From contig CM054178.1 in assembly GCA_028829895.1 (NCBI GenBank), positions 84,513,058-84,577,057 on the forward strand: a stretch of DNA of 64,000 nt, given 5' to 3'. This DNA comes from Sinotaia quadrata. Its lineage: Eukaryota > Mollusca > Gastropoda > Architaenioglossa > Viviparidae. Shown here piece by piece: positions 23,427 to 35,561 of this stretch (the stretch's first letter is position 1; every line of letters starts with the position of its first letter). The notes under the pieces were generated by a model that was not told the origin of the DNA, ran no database searches, and worked only from the letters and a program-made list of their open reading frames with translations. The position numbers were made by a program, and so were the translations under genes.

Positions 23427-23762
23427 TGTAGACACAAAATGATTACAACTGGATCATGCTCTGTCATCCACTGTAGACACAAAATGATTACAACTGGATC
23501 ATGCTCTGTAGACACAAAATGATTACAACTGGATCATGCTCTGTAGACACAAAATGATTACAACTGGATCATGCTGTCACCCACTGTAGACACAAAATGA
23601 TTACAACTGGATCATGCTCTGTCATCCACTGTAGACACAAAATGATTACAACTGGATCATGCTCTGTCATCCACTGTAGACACAAAATGATTACAACTGG
23701 ATCATGCTCTGTCATCCACTGTAGACACAAAATGATTACAACTGGATCATGCTCTGTCACTC
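23427..23762. repeat. 45-bp minisatellite, 8 units
   Basis: TGTAGACACAAAATGATTAC starts at 23427, 23472, 23507, 23542, 23585, 23630, 23675 and 23720. The full unit ends TCTGTCATCCAC; two units of 35 bp have lost exactly that suffix. The suffix is nearly the same as the last 12 bases of the 50-bp unit next door, so the arrays are joined through a shared word. Confidence 0.97.
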
Positions 23763-24128
23763 AGTGTTGATTTGTATTGTTGGTTTTGTATTTGCGAGAT
23801 AATTGAATATGTTCTATTAAGCAACATTTGATTTTTCTGGTATAAATTCTTAAACAGAACAGTATCACCCCATAGATGATTTATTGTTTTCATATCATTG
23901 ATTCCTGATTATTTCTTTTAAATCTCACTTATGACTAGTAAAGTAAGTGCATTGTACGTGTAGTCTATATTAACATATATCATCAGTGTGCGATTGTGGA
24001 ATTGCAAAATGTAACTTGTGACGTCATTGGGGATCAGAATGCAGCTCGCTATAACAATGTTCTATTTCTCTCTCTCCTTTTCGTGTATGCAGGTAAATAT
24101 TATGCAGTCAATATTCAGTTGCTATTTT
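23763..24128. other. unique AT-rich sequence
   Basis: Nothing recognised. Confidence 0.4.
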
Positions 24129-24250
24129 AATCATGTTACACATACAATTGCATAATGTTAATCATGCTACACATGTAGTTACATAATGTTAATCATGCTA
24201 CACATACAGTTACATAATGTTAATCATGCTACACATACAGTTACGCAATT
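24129..24250. repeat. 31-bp minisatellite, 4 units
   Basis: AATCATG(C/T)TACACAT recurs at 24129, 24160, 24191 and 24222, each with ACAGTTACATAATGTT. The first copy is the most diverged. Confidence 0.95.
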
Positions 24251-25956
24251 TCAAACATTTGTGTGAAAATTAATATCTATCATGTGTGTTTTGATAAAAG
24301 CTGGTAGATGAAAGTAGTAATTGATACGCCGAGTTTTCTTTTTTCAATTTCAGAAATGGTGTTAAAGTGTTTCTGTCGTTGTACTAGCGGCTTTGATTAA
24401 GGTTGTCGCAAGCATATAATTCATGTACATGTCCAAGATGAGCCTTTGTTTTCCTAACCGTCATAAATGTAATCCCTAAAATGTTGTCTTAGTTTTAATT
24501 TTCATGTTTGGAATTATATTCCCGTTTCTTATTTTAATGTCTTTCATGTTCCATAGCCTATTTAAAAGAAAAAAATTTACAATTTGAAAACTGCTTCTCT
24601 GAGTCTATGCGAGATCAATTGCGTAAAAGACGTACATAAACATGTTGGGGTGGGGGGTGAGAGGTAAATCTCAGAATGCATTGACTTGGGTCTGAATTAT
24701 CTTTTCCTTTCGGGACGTATTCGCACAATAGAACCAGCCTTGAATGATACGAGCATAATGCAAGCACTAACGCTGATAAATATTTTATAGAAGACCCATT
24801 ATTCGTTTAGGATCGTAAAATCCGGCAAGGTAAAGGGATAAGTGCCTTATAAATGCCCACTTAAATGACTGATGTGGTCCAACAGTTGTTGTACAATCAA
24901 AACGAGTTCTGACAGATTGGGTCATTCCCCCTTTTCATAGAGGGCTGGGGCTTCTATGTTCACTTCAAAACAAAAATATGTAAAGACAGGACTTCTTTTA
25001 GAGTTAATCAGAGTACGTTTATCAACGCTTGGCACAACTGTCTACAGCAACTGTCTGAGGATCTCAGAGAGCCAAGAATACTTATCTCTTGATTTAAACG
25101 CAGACGAAATTTATCGTCAACAAAAAGTTAGCGGTAACCATGCTTGCTTCGAACGCGTTACTTGACGTAGGTGCTTGGCGCTGATCAAGGGAGAGTACTC
25201 GAATGATAAATTACTTCTTAAAACTCACAGCTAGTAAAGACTAAAAAGCACAAACAATATGCTAAGCATATATATTAATATTTAATTAAATAGACCTGTC
25301 ACTCTTTTACCATTAGTGCTAATTTTGTACACTTTGATTTTCGCATGATATGTGTAGACGTTGGTGCATGTGTACTAGAAATTACATTTCAAATACTTAA
25401 ATGATGAGGGCCTATCTTCACAATTTACTCATTTGAAATTTGGCACAGATAAGTCTGTTGGAAACAATTTAGGTATATAGGTTTACATATTTTCAGATCC
25501 GAGGAGTTTGTCAAACTTAATCATGCACTTTCTTTTAATTTTATTTGATATATGTGTCATTATATGTATGTATGTATGTATATAATTTATGCTCTATTTT
25601 TTATCTTTGAAAAGTTTATATCTCAAGTTGTACACAATCTGCACAATCTATGTCACCCTACAGCGCTGAAATTTTGAATGTCAAAACCTTTTTTAACATT
25701 GTACATTTTTTTTTTAAAAGAAAAAAATTATGTTCTTAAATCTTCACTTTACAGCAGAGAATGTTTAACTTTACAGGTTGTGTCAGACTCTGTGTATATA
25801 ATTTGTTCATGAAATGTAACGTATTTAAGCAGTTAAAAGGAGCCATACATTTGGTGCACATGATGCTAATTGTCTAGTCTTTCGTAAAGATTTCATTTAT
25901 TTAACAATCTTACTCTCATGAGGAACTGACTCTATTCCAGTCAACAGGAATGAGTT
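24251..25956. other. long unique AT-rich stretch
   Basis: The longest repeat-poor interval in the window. No exon could be supported: the 69-residue frame at 24956-25165 starts in AT-rich DNA, has no motif and lacks clear splice sites. A short TATG run lies at 25562-25580. Confidence 0.45.
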
Positions 25957-26130
25957 TCGTCACGAATAATTGTTTGACGTGGAAATAACAATTACATATA
26001 TATTCCGTCACGAATAATTGTTTGACGTGGAAATAACAATTATATTCCGTCACGAATAATTGTTTGACTGGAAATAACAATTATATTCCATCACGAATAA
26101 TTGTTTGACGTGGAAATAACACTTTTACAT
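25957..26130. repeat. 40-48 bp minisatellite, 4 units
   Basis: CGTCACGAATAATTGTTTGA recurs at 25958, 26006, 26049 and (as CATCACG) 26089, each followed by GGAAATAACAATTA. Length differences come from the ATATATATT tail. Confidence 0.94.
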
Positions 26131-26935
26131 TTAAATACAAGTTCTGTGGTAAAATGGAGACACCATGTTAATTTTGTACACCATGCTTTACCAATCTTGA
26201 TCGGGGAATACATTTTCTGTAAAAGTGCATTGTCGAATAAAGGTCTTTATTTATTGTTTCATTGTACAGTTTAACCTTTCCCTGTAAATCCAATGCCAGA
26301 GTAAATAAATGCATTAAATGCATATACGTAAAGACATTGGCAGTGAAGAAGTTAGAATTATACAATTTCGCTCGCATAAATGGTTCAGCTGTTGCAGGTA
26401 AGAAAGAGTTAAAGCTCTTGTAATGCCCGAGATGGCGAATGTTTTATACAACAATCACATGACAGTCCAAGGTGAATGGCGATACTGAATGGTGTTATTC
26501 ACCTTTCACTGAAAAACGTGGGAAACTTAATTGTTGCCTGGTTTATACTCATAGAATACGCCCTTTCAGCAAGATATTTAAAATGTGTTAACAAAAGTTA
26601 AATATTGTTCTTTACGTGCAAACTTGTGACTGTAAGGGACATTTGGTGTTGTCCTAATCTTCACTTGGTGTCAGCTTAACCCTCTCCTGGTGTCATCGTA
26701 ACCCTGGTGCACAGAAAGTGCTCGTGAAAAAGAGAACATTCGATAACACGCCTCTTTCAATCACTGATATCGAGAGATCAATTGAGACAACAACTTTGAC
26801 ATTCACTGTGTTTTATCAGTACGCAGGCCAGCGTGCTGGTTTCGACGTGGAGCGCAAGAAATACGTCTTCTTCATTTACTTTATGTTAAATTAACCACGT
26901 GACCAGAGCTTGAAGAGCACATGCGCCTCTGCCAT
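26131..26935. other. unique sequence
   Basis: No supported exon. The minus frame 26168-26377 has no domain. TTCACTTGGTGTCA-like words are doubled near 26660-26695. Confidence 0.4.
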
Positions 26936-27049
26936 GAAATATTTCACTGATAATACAGTGGTTTATTAGCATGATGGGATGAAATATTTCACTGATAATA
27001 CAGTGGTTTATTAGCATGATGGGATGAAATATTTCACTGATAATACAGC
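26936..27049. repeat. 45-bp minisatellite, 2.5 units
   Basis: Starts at 26936, 26981 and 27026. The unit contains the palindrome GAAATATTTC and the inverted pair CACTG..ATA..CAGTG. Confidence 0.95.
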
Positions 27050-27235
27050 AAGGTAGCAGTTAGCGATTGCTTGGAATTTTTTCACACCGAGCTAGAACCT
27101 AATTCCGCTGACATTAGCTAGAGGCTAGAATGTCCAACCTTTGGTGCTGGTTCAAGAACATAAACTGAATTTGGCTTCCACAACAGGTAAGTGCAGCCAG
27201 AACAGAGACTGTAAGTAATTACAGTTTTCGGCAGT

Positions 27236-27420
27236 ATTGTGAGGTATTGTGCGAATGTGACTGAAGTTATGTGCGACACTGGTTGCGATATTATGAGGCA
27301 ATGTATAGCATTGTGCGATATTATGCAGTATTGTGCGATATTGTGCCATACTGTATGGCATGGTGCGATAGTGTGTGGTATGTCTGGCATTGCGAGACAT
27401 TATGCGGTATTGTGCGGAAT
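27236..27420. repeat. degenerate GCGATATTGTG repeat
   Basis: GTGCGATATTATG and TATTGTGCGATATTGTG variants at 12-18 bp steps. Open frames on both strands (76, 90 and 118 residues) are a consequence of this repeat. Confidence 0.85.
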
Positions 27421-27605
27421 TGTACGGTATTATGCAATATTTGCGGCATTTTGTGATAGTATGCGGTAGTGTGTGGTATTGTACGGTATTATGCAATATT
27501 TGCGGCATTTTGTGATAGTATGCGGTAGTGTGTGGTATTGTACGGTATTATGCAATATTTGCGGCATTTTGTGATAGTATGCGGTAGTGTGTGGTATTGT
27601 ACGAT
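27421..27605. repeat. 59-bp minisatellite, 3.1 units
   Basis: TGTACGGTATTATGCAATAT starts at 27421, 27480, 27539 and (partial) 27598. The units are near-identical and contain TTTGCGGCATTTTGTGATAG. They appear built from the degenerate repeat just upstream. Confidence 0.96.
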
Positions 27606-27930
27606 GACTGTTGGTTACAGGTACTAAAAGTCCTCACGCCTGAGTACACGATAAAAGATGAGTTCCAATTCATTTTAACAATTTTAATTTATTTCCTTAG
27701 ACATATCAACAACAAAAAACACATTTACGACATCCGCAAAACCTTTGCCCCCACTACTCAAATCACCCCACCCTCTTTTAAAAGCATCAGATTTACGATA
27801 TTATATGATGTACATATTTTAAAACAAGCGTCAGTTACAGTCAGAGCGCATATACCTTAATCTGCTAACAGACATGACATTGCGACATACCTGAATATTC
27901 CCGAAACAACTCTAATATTCAGTCACACGC
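27606..27930. other. unique sequence
   Basis: An 89-residue frame at 27591-27860 has no recognised motif. Confidence 0.4.
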
Positions 27931-28282
27931 CCGGACACTATTATTCGAATAGCAAAGTTCTAGGCTAACACAAACCGGACACTATTATTCGAATAGCAAA
28001 GTTCTAAGCTAACACAAACCGGACACTATTATTGGAATAGCAAAGTTGTAAGCTAACACAAACCGGACACTTTTATTGGAATAGCAAAGTTCTAAGCTAA
28101 CACAAACCGGACACTATTATTGGAATAGCAAAGTTCTAAGCTAACACAAACCGGACACTATTATTGGAATAGCAAAGTTCTAAGCTAACACAAACCGGAC
28201 ACTATTATTCGAATAGCAAAGTTCTAAGCTAACACAAACCGGACACTATTATTCGAATAGCATAGTTCTAAGCTAACACAAA
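27931..28282. repeat. 44-bp minisatellite, 8 units
   Basis: CCGGACACTATTATTCGAAT starts every 44 bp from 27931 to 28239, exactly eight units. A diagnostic base (TTCGAA or TTGGAA) reads C,C,G,G,G,G,C,C across the eight units. The units are contiguous, so this is not a CRISPR array. Confidence 0.98.
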
Positions 28283-29244
28283 CCAGAGCATAGTGAAACA
28301 ACCATTACTTTCACAGCACGAAGGTCACCAAAAGAATCAAATTATTCTTTTTAATTGTTGTAAGCAAAGGAGATTCGTCTGAAAAATAGTTTTAAATTTC
28401 ACAGACATGAGTGAAATATTTTAATTTAAAGTTATACAAGCAGTTCGCAAAGCGGATATAATTCCGAGCCCTACCGCAGTCATCCGAGAAATAGCAATTG
28501 GCATTATGCACATATATTGTTCAATATCTATACCTCTATGCTTCTTAGTCAACTAGTCTGAATAGTGATCATTGAAATTGACTGCTCGTGCCGGTCATCA
28601 GTGACACGCTGATCACCAGACTGGTCAGTGGTGACTCGCCGGTCACTTAATTGGTCAGTGGTGATATGCCGGTCACTGGGTGGGTGGGTACATATGCTCT
28701 GACAGATTAAATGGCATGTCTTCTATATTTCAGTTTATTGAGGAATGTTAAAAAACTAAAACAAACAAACACATCTATCAATGCTATTTACATTTCTTTT
28801 ATTTGACTGGGGAAAAGCAAGAAGAAATAAAACGGGAAAAAAGAATACGATACAATTTTATTTTAGACTGTCCTAGCAGTCTAGCCGAACAATCGGAATA
28901 AATTTCCGTCCAAGGCGCTGCCACATTTACAAATGGGTGCCTGCTTGCCATTGCCCGGTTTTCAATGTAAGCAGTGGTTCGGGCGCAATCACGCTGGATA
29001 GGCTCCCCTTGCCGCTGAGACCTGTTAATTCAAGGATACGAGAGGACAAGGAGGCCGAGAAGCATATAATTCAATCGTGAACTTGGGCTTACGTAAAAAA
29101 ATTTAACAAGGATTGAGAGGTTCGCGAAAATAATATCGATTCTCATCGGCACAAGGTGGTAAGATAGAGGGCTGACAAAAATTTGATTTTTCTTTAAAGA
29201 ATAAAGCTCGCAGTTATCTGGCTAGCGTTGTTCGCGGCACAGCA
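28283..29244. other. unique sequence with a short tandem patch
   Basis: At 28595-28685 the phrases GGTCAGTGGTGA and GCCGGTCACT recur about three times at 30-33 bp. The rest is unique; 28880-29050 is relatively CpG-rich but shows no exon. Confidence 0.45.
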
Positions 29245-29574
29245 TTGCGTGAGTATTCGAAGATTTGCAAATATACTTTATCGCCTTTCTGCCACGGGTC
29301 TCACAGGTCAAACCTCTGGAACCAGTCTCTCTTAACAAGCACAACATTATTACCCAAAAAATTGCTGCCCCACGATGTAGTCGGCGTGGGACCGCATAAT
29401 ATATATTTATGTGACCTTAATCTCTGCTGTTCCGCACAAGGAGTTAGAGCTAACCTTATTCAGCAAAATGTCTTTTCGTTTCAAGAGCATGTTTGTGTGG
29501 TGGAACAGACTTCATTGTTCCCAATACAAATAGCTTCTGAAACCATTGTCATCGCGTTAGGAAAAGTTTCTTGA
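29245..29574 (+). other. unassigned 109-codon open frame
   Basis: Open for 330 bp in non-repetitive sequence, but the first codon counted is GTG or similar rather than a well-placed ATG. No splice sites, domain or signal peptide were recognised. Possibly a decayed exon, or chance. Confidence 0.15.
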
Positions 29575-29766
29575 CAACCTGTCCACCCAAAACATTTCAA
29601 TGATGTGAGCTGCCGTCAATTACTGAGACCTCCCTTAAAATATGTAAGTTACCCTTGGACATCAATTAGGCCTACCCTAGAGCGTAGAAGTTACCGGCAA
29701 GATCAGATGAATGTGCGCTTGGAAAAAATGTCTGACTTTGGTAGTCATTAATTTGAAAATGATAGC

Positions 29767-29768
<2 letters not shown>

Positions 29769-29841
<73 letters not shown>

Positions 29842-30080
29842 GCATTTCTGCATTTCTTTCTTTCTTTCTAAATTTCTGCATTTCTTTTTGCATTTTTTCT
29901 TTCTTTCGTTCTGCATTTGTTTCTTTCTTTCTTTCTGCATTTCTTTCTTTCTTTCTGCATTTCTTTTCTTTTCCTTTTCTTTTCCTTTCCTTTTCTTTTC
30001 CTTTCCTTTCCTTTTCTTTCTTCCTTTTCTTTTCTTTCTTTCTTTCTTCATTTTTATATTTCTTTCTGCATTTCTTTCTT
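29769..30080. repeat. (CTTT)n with TGCATTTCTTTC variants
   Basis: A clean CTTT run to about 29840, then CTTT blocks punctuated by TGCATTTC and TTTTCC. Another tract of the same texture lies at 47752-47965. The 124-145 residue frames here (Lys/Arg/Glu or Phe/Leu/Ser) are repeat translations. Confidence 0.95.
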
Positions 30081-30749
30081 TTGTATATATATATGGAGAA
30101 ATAAATTTACTTGTACCTATTTTAAAACGTAACTATTATGTAGTTTGATAAATGTCAATGTGACATGACCTTAGGGTAATGTGAATGAAGGTATTTCTGT
30201 AAGTACCAGAGTTGAAATAACAACACAGGTAAAATATGCTAGAACTTGCTGATGCAATCCAAACCATTCCAGTTTGGATTAGTAAATTTGATATCCAATA
30301 GTTTAATGTTTACAAATAATGAATTAGCCAATGGTTAGGGACCAAAACTTTGTTGTACTTGTAGAAGAAAGTTCTATATTCTAATCACCTTGATTTTAAT
30401 ATAATTTGAGTCAAGTCATGAAAAGGCGATTATTATGAATGGAGCAAGCCTTTTCTTCTTTCCTTATCTGAAGACTTGTGGTGGACTTAATGAGAGGCAG
30501 GACAATGTGTATAATTACTTTTATTAAAGATATATTTTGAAATACTTCTGATTATGCAAAGTGGACTTCAAACTCTCTGAGACATAAATCATAACTAAAA
30601 CAAACGGGATAAAATAAAACATTTCCATTCTCGATTAGAAGATCTTTTGTCTCGGCGTTGTTTCGTTGAAGTTCCGTTATTTTATAACTTATTACACTTA
30701 AAGGTAAATTATATTAATTGTTATAATGGGCTTGTAAGTCATGTAAGGA
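30081..30749. other. unique AT-rich sequence
   Basis: Nothing recognised. Confidence 0.4.
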
Positions 30750-31170
30750 GGCACAACTATATACAATCCCGAAACTGTATAAACGTTTGAAGTGATAATT
30801 GTACAACGTCTTACAATCACACACTACATAAAAGTTTGAAATGATAATATATAATTGTACAACTTCATACAAAACACTGTATAAACGTGTGAAATGATAA
30901 TTGTACAACTTCATTCAAAACACTGTATAAACGTTTGAAATTATAATTGTACAACTTCATACAAAACACTGTATAAACGATTGAAACGATAATTGTACAA
31001 CTTCAAACAAAACACTGTAGAAACGTGAGAAATGATAATTGTACAACTTCATACAAAACACTGTATAAACGTGTGAAATGAAAATTGTACAACCTCATAC
31101 AATCACACACTACATAAACGTTTGAAATTATAATTATACAACCATATACAATCATAAACGTTTGAAGAGA
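30750..31170. repeat. about 46-bp minisatellite, about 9 units
   Basis: ACTGTATAAACGTTTGAAAT plus GATAATTGTACAACTTCATA recurs from 30770 to 31165. A second unit type with ACAATCACACACTACATAAA occurs near both ends. Confidence 0.93.
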
Positions 31171-32194
31171 TAACTGTGTGTCTGATTTTCTTAAATTCGC
31201 TCAATATTACACATATTTTCTGAAGTTTAGATCCGTTGTTTGAGTTTGCGCATATATGAGTGCGTGTATGTGTGCGCGTGAGTAATTGTACCTGAATGGG
31301 GAAAGAGTTTGGCACCATTTATTCCCCAAATATTTATGCGAACACACTAGCTAGCGCGTAAGCACATACTACATTTCAACGACATAATGCTTATCAAACA
31401 CGAGCATTCACTCACAATGAGCAGACGATAATTCCTCAGATGGCGCAAGTTCCAAACAGCTCACAGGCCCAAACAGCGAACGATATTTGCAATCTTTTCC
31501 ACGTCTCTAGGTTTTGTAACTTGCCAGCTGGCTTGCTGAAGAGGGAGAGGGGATCGACAGAACAAAGACACACGTTACCGTGCGAAGAAAGGGTTTGGTA
31601 GTGTGCTCCAGGTCCGCCTCCTTCCCCACCACCATTCTACACATCTATCTATCTAACAAAGGTCAGCTAGTAACCCTTACCTATGAAGTTCGTACTTAAT
31701 TATCAGTCCAACGCGAAGATGTTGTGACTGTCACGTTCGTACGTATTTACTGACTCGTGTTTTGAATGATTGATTTACCAATTGATTTATTGATTGAGTT
31801 ACTGTTGTTTGTATGATGAATTTATTGATTGTTTACTGATTGATTGTTCGTATGATTGATTTACTAATTGATTCCTGTTCCAAGTTCATTTGCAACAAAT
31901 AATGTTGATGTCGCAGACTGAAAAGAACACTTGGAACTACTGACAACTACATTTACAAGTTCTGTTCCCTTCTCAATTATTTCCCGATTTTGAAATCTGT
32001 GAAACGAAGTCTCAAAATAGAAATAAAATCCAATCTTTTTATAGTTTCAGTTCTAACTCTGTGTAGCTTTTTTTAAAATAAAAATTACTCTAGATTCTGA
32101 ATGATATAATGCATAATAACTCTTTTATCAAAAAGAGCAATTAAATTTAAAAAATAAAATAAATGGTATCGGCTCCAAACATCATAACTAAACG
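31171..32194. other. unique sequence
   Basis: No gene recognised. GATT-rich low complexity at 31765-31875. AGATGGCGC at 31438-31446 matches the core of the CTCF motif but is expected by chance at about this rate. Confidence 0.4.
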
Positions 32195-32830
32195 AAATGA
32201 GCGTCTTGCTTATTGGTTGGCTGATAGGCATGACTGGTTGGCTGATATGTGTGTCAATGTTCCATGTCTGTCAGGGTTTGGAACTGTTTTTTCAAGGCCA
32301 TGAGTATTTCCCAGCCGGCTTTCTGTCTACATTTTATTCATCAGCAGGAATATCACTGTGTCTTTATCTAATAAGAATAGCATTGTGTCTTTTGTAACAA
32401 GAATAGCATTGTGCCTTTTGTTGACAGAATAGCATTGTGTCTTTTGTAGCAAGAATAGCATTGTGCCTTTTGTTGATAGAATAGCATTGTGTCATTTTCA
32501 TAAGAATAGCTTTGTGTCTTTTGTAGCAAGAATAGCATTATGTCTTTTTCTAATAACAATAGCTTTGTGTTTTTTATGGCAAGAAAAGCATTGTGTCTTG
32601 TTCTAATAACAATAGCGTTGTGTCTTTGTAACAAGAATAGCATTTTGTCTTTTTCTAATAAGAATAGCATTGCCTCTTTTGTAGCAAGAATAGCATTCTG
32701 TCTTTTTCTAATAACAATAGTAGTGTGTCTTTTTCTAATAACAATAGCATTGTGTCTTTTCAAATAAGAATAGAATTTTGAGTTTTTCAAATAAGAATAG
32801 CATTATGACTTTTTCTAATACAATAACATT
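32195..32830. repeat. about 30-bp minisatellite, about 16 units
   Basis: From about 32348, AATAAGAATAGCATTGTGTC plus TTTTTCTAAT or TTTTGTAACA recurs to 32825. Two spacer types (TTTTTCTAATAA and TTTTGTAGCAAG) are intermixed. A short GGTTGGCTGATA duplication lies at 32216-32248. The 140-residue minus frame is repeat-derived. Confidence 0.92.
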
Positions 32831-33244
32831 GTGTCATTTTCAAATTTCCAGTTTAGCAATTGTAAAGCGTTTAATTAAAGCTTTGTGTAAAATTATCATT
32901 ATTTTCTTTATTATTCCTTGAGATTTTGACATCATCTTCCAATGTTAGTTGATTTTGCAGGCAGACTGACAAAATAAACGGGTATCTAGCAGGAATTCAC
33001 ATGCGTTCGTTTTTGTAGCTCTTTCTTCCGAGCAAACTTCCCTACAGTACTCAGCCGGGGCCATGGTGTGTGTATGGGTGGGTGGTGGAGGAATCAGCGG
33101 TTCACTAGTCAAGAACGTCATCGCTGAATCTCTAATGGTGGCACTTCAGGGTTTGTGACCCGAACTTCCCGAGTCTAATCAAGTGTGCATCGCGGTTCAA
33201 AACGTGACAAGTCGAAGGAATTAATTGGATTCTAGGCGAACGCG

Positions 33245-33245
<1 letters not shown>
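32831..33245. other. unique sequence
   Basis: Nothing recognised beyond GTGTGTGTATGGGTGGGTGG at 33066-33085. Confidence 0.4.
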
Positions 33246-33279
<34 letters not shown>

Positions 33280-33385
33280 GTGCGGATAAATGCACTGCCA
33301 CACATATATATACACATGAGCGCACATACACCAATACATGCGTGCACACGCTCACACACTCACACATACACATACACGTACACAA
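33246..33385. repeat. (CA)n and CA-rich low complexity
   Basis: Pure CA at 33246-33275, then CACA-rich sequence with ACATATATATACACATG. Confidence 0.9.
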
Positions 33386-33454
33386 AATTCATTCGCAACA
33401 AAATCACAGCTAAGAAGTGTGTCTATCCACCGAGACTAAAGATTCAGAAATCCA

Positions 33455-33745
33455 GCGACCGACATGGCGATGTTATAGCTATGTCAGTGACATGGCGATG
33501 TTTTAGTTGTGCCAATGACATGGGGATGCTTTAACTGTGCCAGTGACATGGCGATATTTTAGCAGAGCCACAGCTATGTGGGATGTTTTAACTAAGCCAG
33601 TGATGTGGCGATGTTTTAGCTGTGCCAGCGACATGGCTATGTTTTGGCTATGCCAATGACAGCGATGTTTTAAAATGAGCCAGTGACATGGGGATGTATA
33701 AGTCGTCTCAGTGTCATAGCGATGCTATAGCTTTGTCTGAATTGC
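33455..33745. repeat. 28-bp minisatellite, about 10 units
   Basis: AGTGACATGGCGATGTTTTA followed by GCTGTGCC recurs with moderate divergence (AGCGACATGGCTATG, AGTGACATGGGGATG). Confidence 0.92.
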
Positions 33746-34536
33746 TGACTGGCAGAGAGCTAAAGAAAACTGGTGTAGAACTTGAGATTGATCTTTTCCT
33801 TACACTTCCAACCTCTATAATCAAGAAATTATATCATTCTTGTTCAAACCCCACCCCTTTTCTTCAAGCCCCTCATTAGCTTATCCAGAAAAACAAAACA
33901 AAAACAGTATCCCTACTTGAGTGCATTTTCAACAACAGTACTTGTCATGACAAGACAAATTTTACAGTGGAAATTGTTATTTTGTCAAAATAATATTAAG
34001 GTTGAAAGTTTCAGATGACGACTTGAACTCCCTAAAATGTCTATGCTGTCTCTAAATAGAAATTGCAACCAGAGTTCACGTACTCATCACTTTCACTTTC
34101 GGTGTCATAGAAAACTTCCAACTTATCTTGTAACATTGTTTCAACTGGTTGAATGACTCACTTCACAGTATGCATACCTTATCAACACAAACATTGTTGT
34201 AGAAGTAATGTTTTCATTATTTGCTATTTCTAACAGGTGTGGAGCGGGTGTTCAATTGTCGGTTTTGTTTTGTTTGTTTATTTTGTTTAAGACCAATCAT
34301 ATCTTCACTTTGATTGTACTTGCTCTTGCACAGAAAAACCACGTGTTGACTAGTTAGCACACTGGTGACCGCAGACATTAGTTGCGAGTATATACTTTGT
34401 AGTTTCAATCAGTGTGCTCCTAAGACGCGTAGTCTTCTGACGTCATCACGTGATGGTTAAACCTGGGCGCTAAAGAGCGAATAAAATTATAGATATAAAT
34501 CAGCAGAGGGCACTTAGATTTAAAATGAGTAATTAT
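33746..34536. other. unique sequence
   Basis: No exon recognised. Minus frame 34217-34408 has no motif. Confidence 0.4.
34500..34513 (+). promoter_or_regulatory. CTCF-like motif
   Basis: TCAGCAGAGGGCAC matches 13 of 14 positions of the core consensus CCASYAGRKGGCRS. It lies in unique sequence just left of a triplet-repeat tract. No functional evidence is available from sequence alone. Confidence 0.25.
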
Positions 34537-34912
34537 ATCGTCGTCGTCGTCGTCATCTTGTTCATGACAATTACTGTTCTTTTCATTATTATTAAAGTAG
34601 TAATAGAAGAAGAATGACGAGTAGAAGTAGTTAAAGAAGTTGTAGTAAATGAAAAAGAAAAATAGATGTAGTAATAGAAGTAGAGAAGAAAGAGGAGAAC
34701 TAGTAGTAGAAGTAGGAGGAAGAGGAGAAGTAGTAAAGGAAGTATTTACTAGTAGAAGAAGAAGTAGTAGAAGCAGTAGAAGAAGGAGGAGGAGTACAAA
34801 AGTAGAAGTAATAGAAGAAGAAGTAGACGAAGAAGTGGTAGTAATAGTAGTGGTGGTGGTGGTGGTGGTAGCAGTTGTAGTAGTAAAAGAAGTAGTAGTA
34901 CAAGAAGAAGAC
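34537..34912. repeat. degenerate triplet tract (GTC, GAA, GTA, GTG)
   Basis: Starts GTCGTCGTCGTC, continues as AGTAGAAGAAG-type triplets for 300 bp and ends with GTGGTGGTGGTGG. The triplet period keeps long frames open on both strands (100-164 residues of Ser/Thr, Arg/Val or Tyr/Phe), none credible as a gene. Confidence 0.93.
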
Positions 34913-35495
34913 ATAAATTATTTTGACGAAAGACTGTGTGGTGAAGTATAGTATAATGAACAGAGTAATGATCTTAACAAGTTTCTGCACCATCTGCAGT
35001 TCTACTGACTCACTGATCGACTTATTAATGTCTATTGGAACTACCACTTTTATTTTGTAATTCCTTTTACTAACGGTCTGTAACAATAAAATTAAATAGT
35101 TCTATTATCCTCAAAATTATACATTATTTTGCTTAAAATACAGATGAATTACTATTGAGATTTACAATTCTTTGAACTGATTGACGATGTTATGCTTGTG
35201 TAAATTACAATTGAACTGCATGCTTCACTAGGAGTGGGAAGAACCATGGGAGGCAATCCTCGCAGATCACATTAATGTGTGCTAAAGAGTTAGTGCTCTT
35301 GCATGTTTAATTATCCGCACACCGCTGATGGTGTTGCCTGGCCATTGGTGTTGCCCGGCAAACAAGCAGTTTTCTCATTAATGTTTTTAATTTATATTTC
35401 TGGTAATTGGTTCTTTTCAATTCTTATTTAGAGATTAAGTCGAGACTTAGTAAAATAAGTCAATGGTCAATCAAACAGTTACTGCGTGCTCTCTC

Positions 35496-35498
<3 letters not shown>
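34913..35498. other. unique sequence
   Basis: TGGTGTTGCCTGGCCATTGG with a following GGTGTTGCCCGGC at 35330-35360 is a small duplication. No gene. Confidence 0.4.

Positions 35499-35561
<63 letters not shown>
35499..35561. repeat. (CA)31 microsatellite
   Basis: Uninterrupted ACAC run. Confidence 0.98.

Noticed and set aside
27931..28282. CRISPR-like regular array
   Set aside because: Units are contiguous with no spacers, and the context is eukaryotic; it is a minisatellite. The same applies to the other regular arrays.
29245..29574. 109-residue gene on the + strand
   Set aside because: Not excluded, but there is no good start codon, splice site or recognisable domain; kept only as an unassigned frame.
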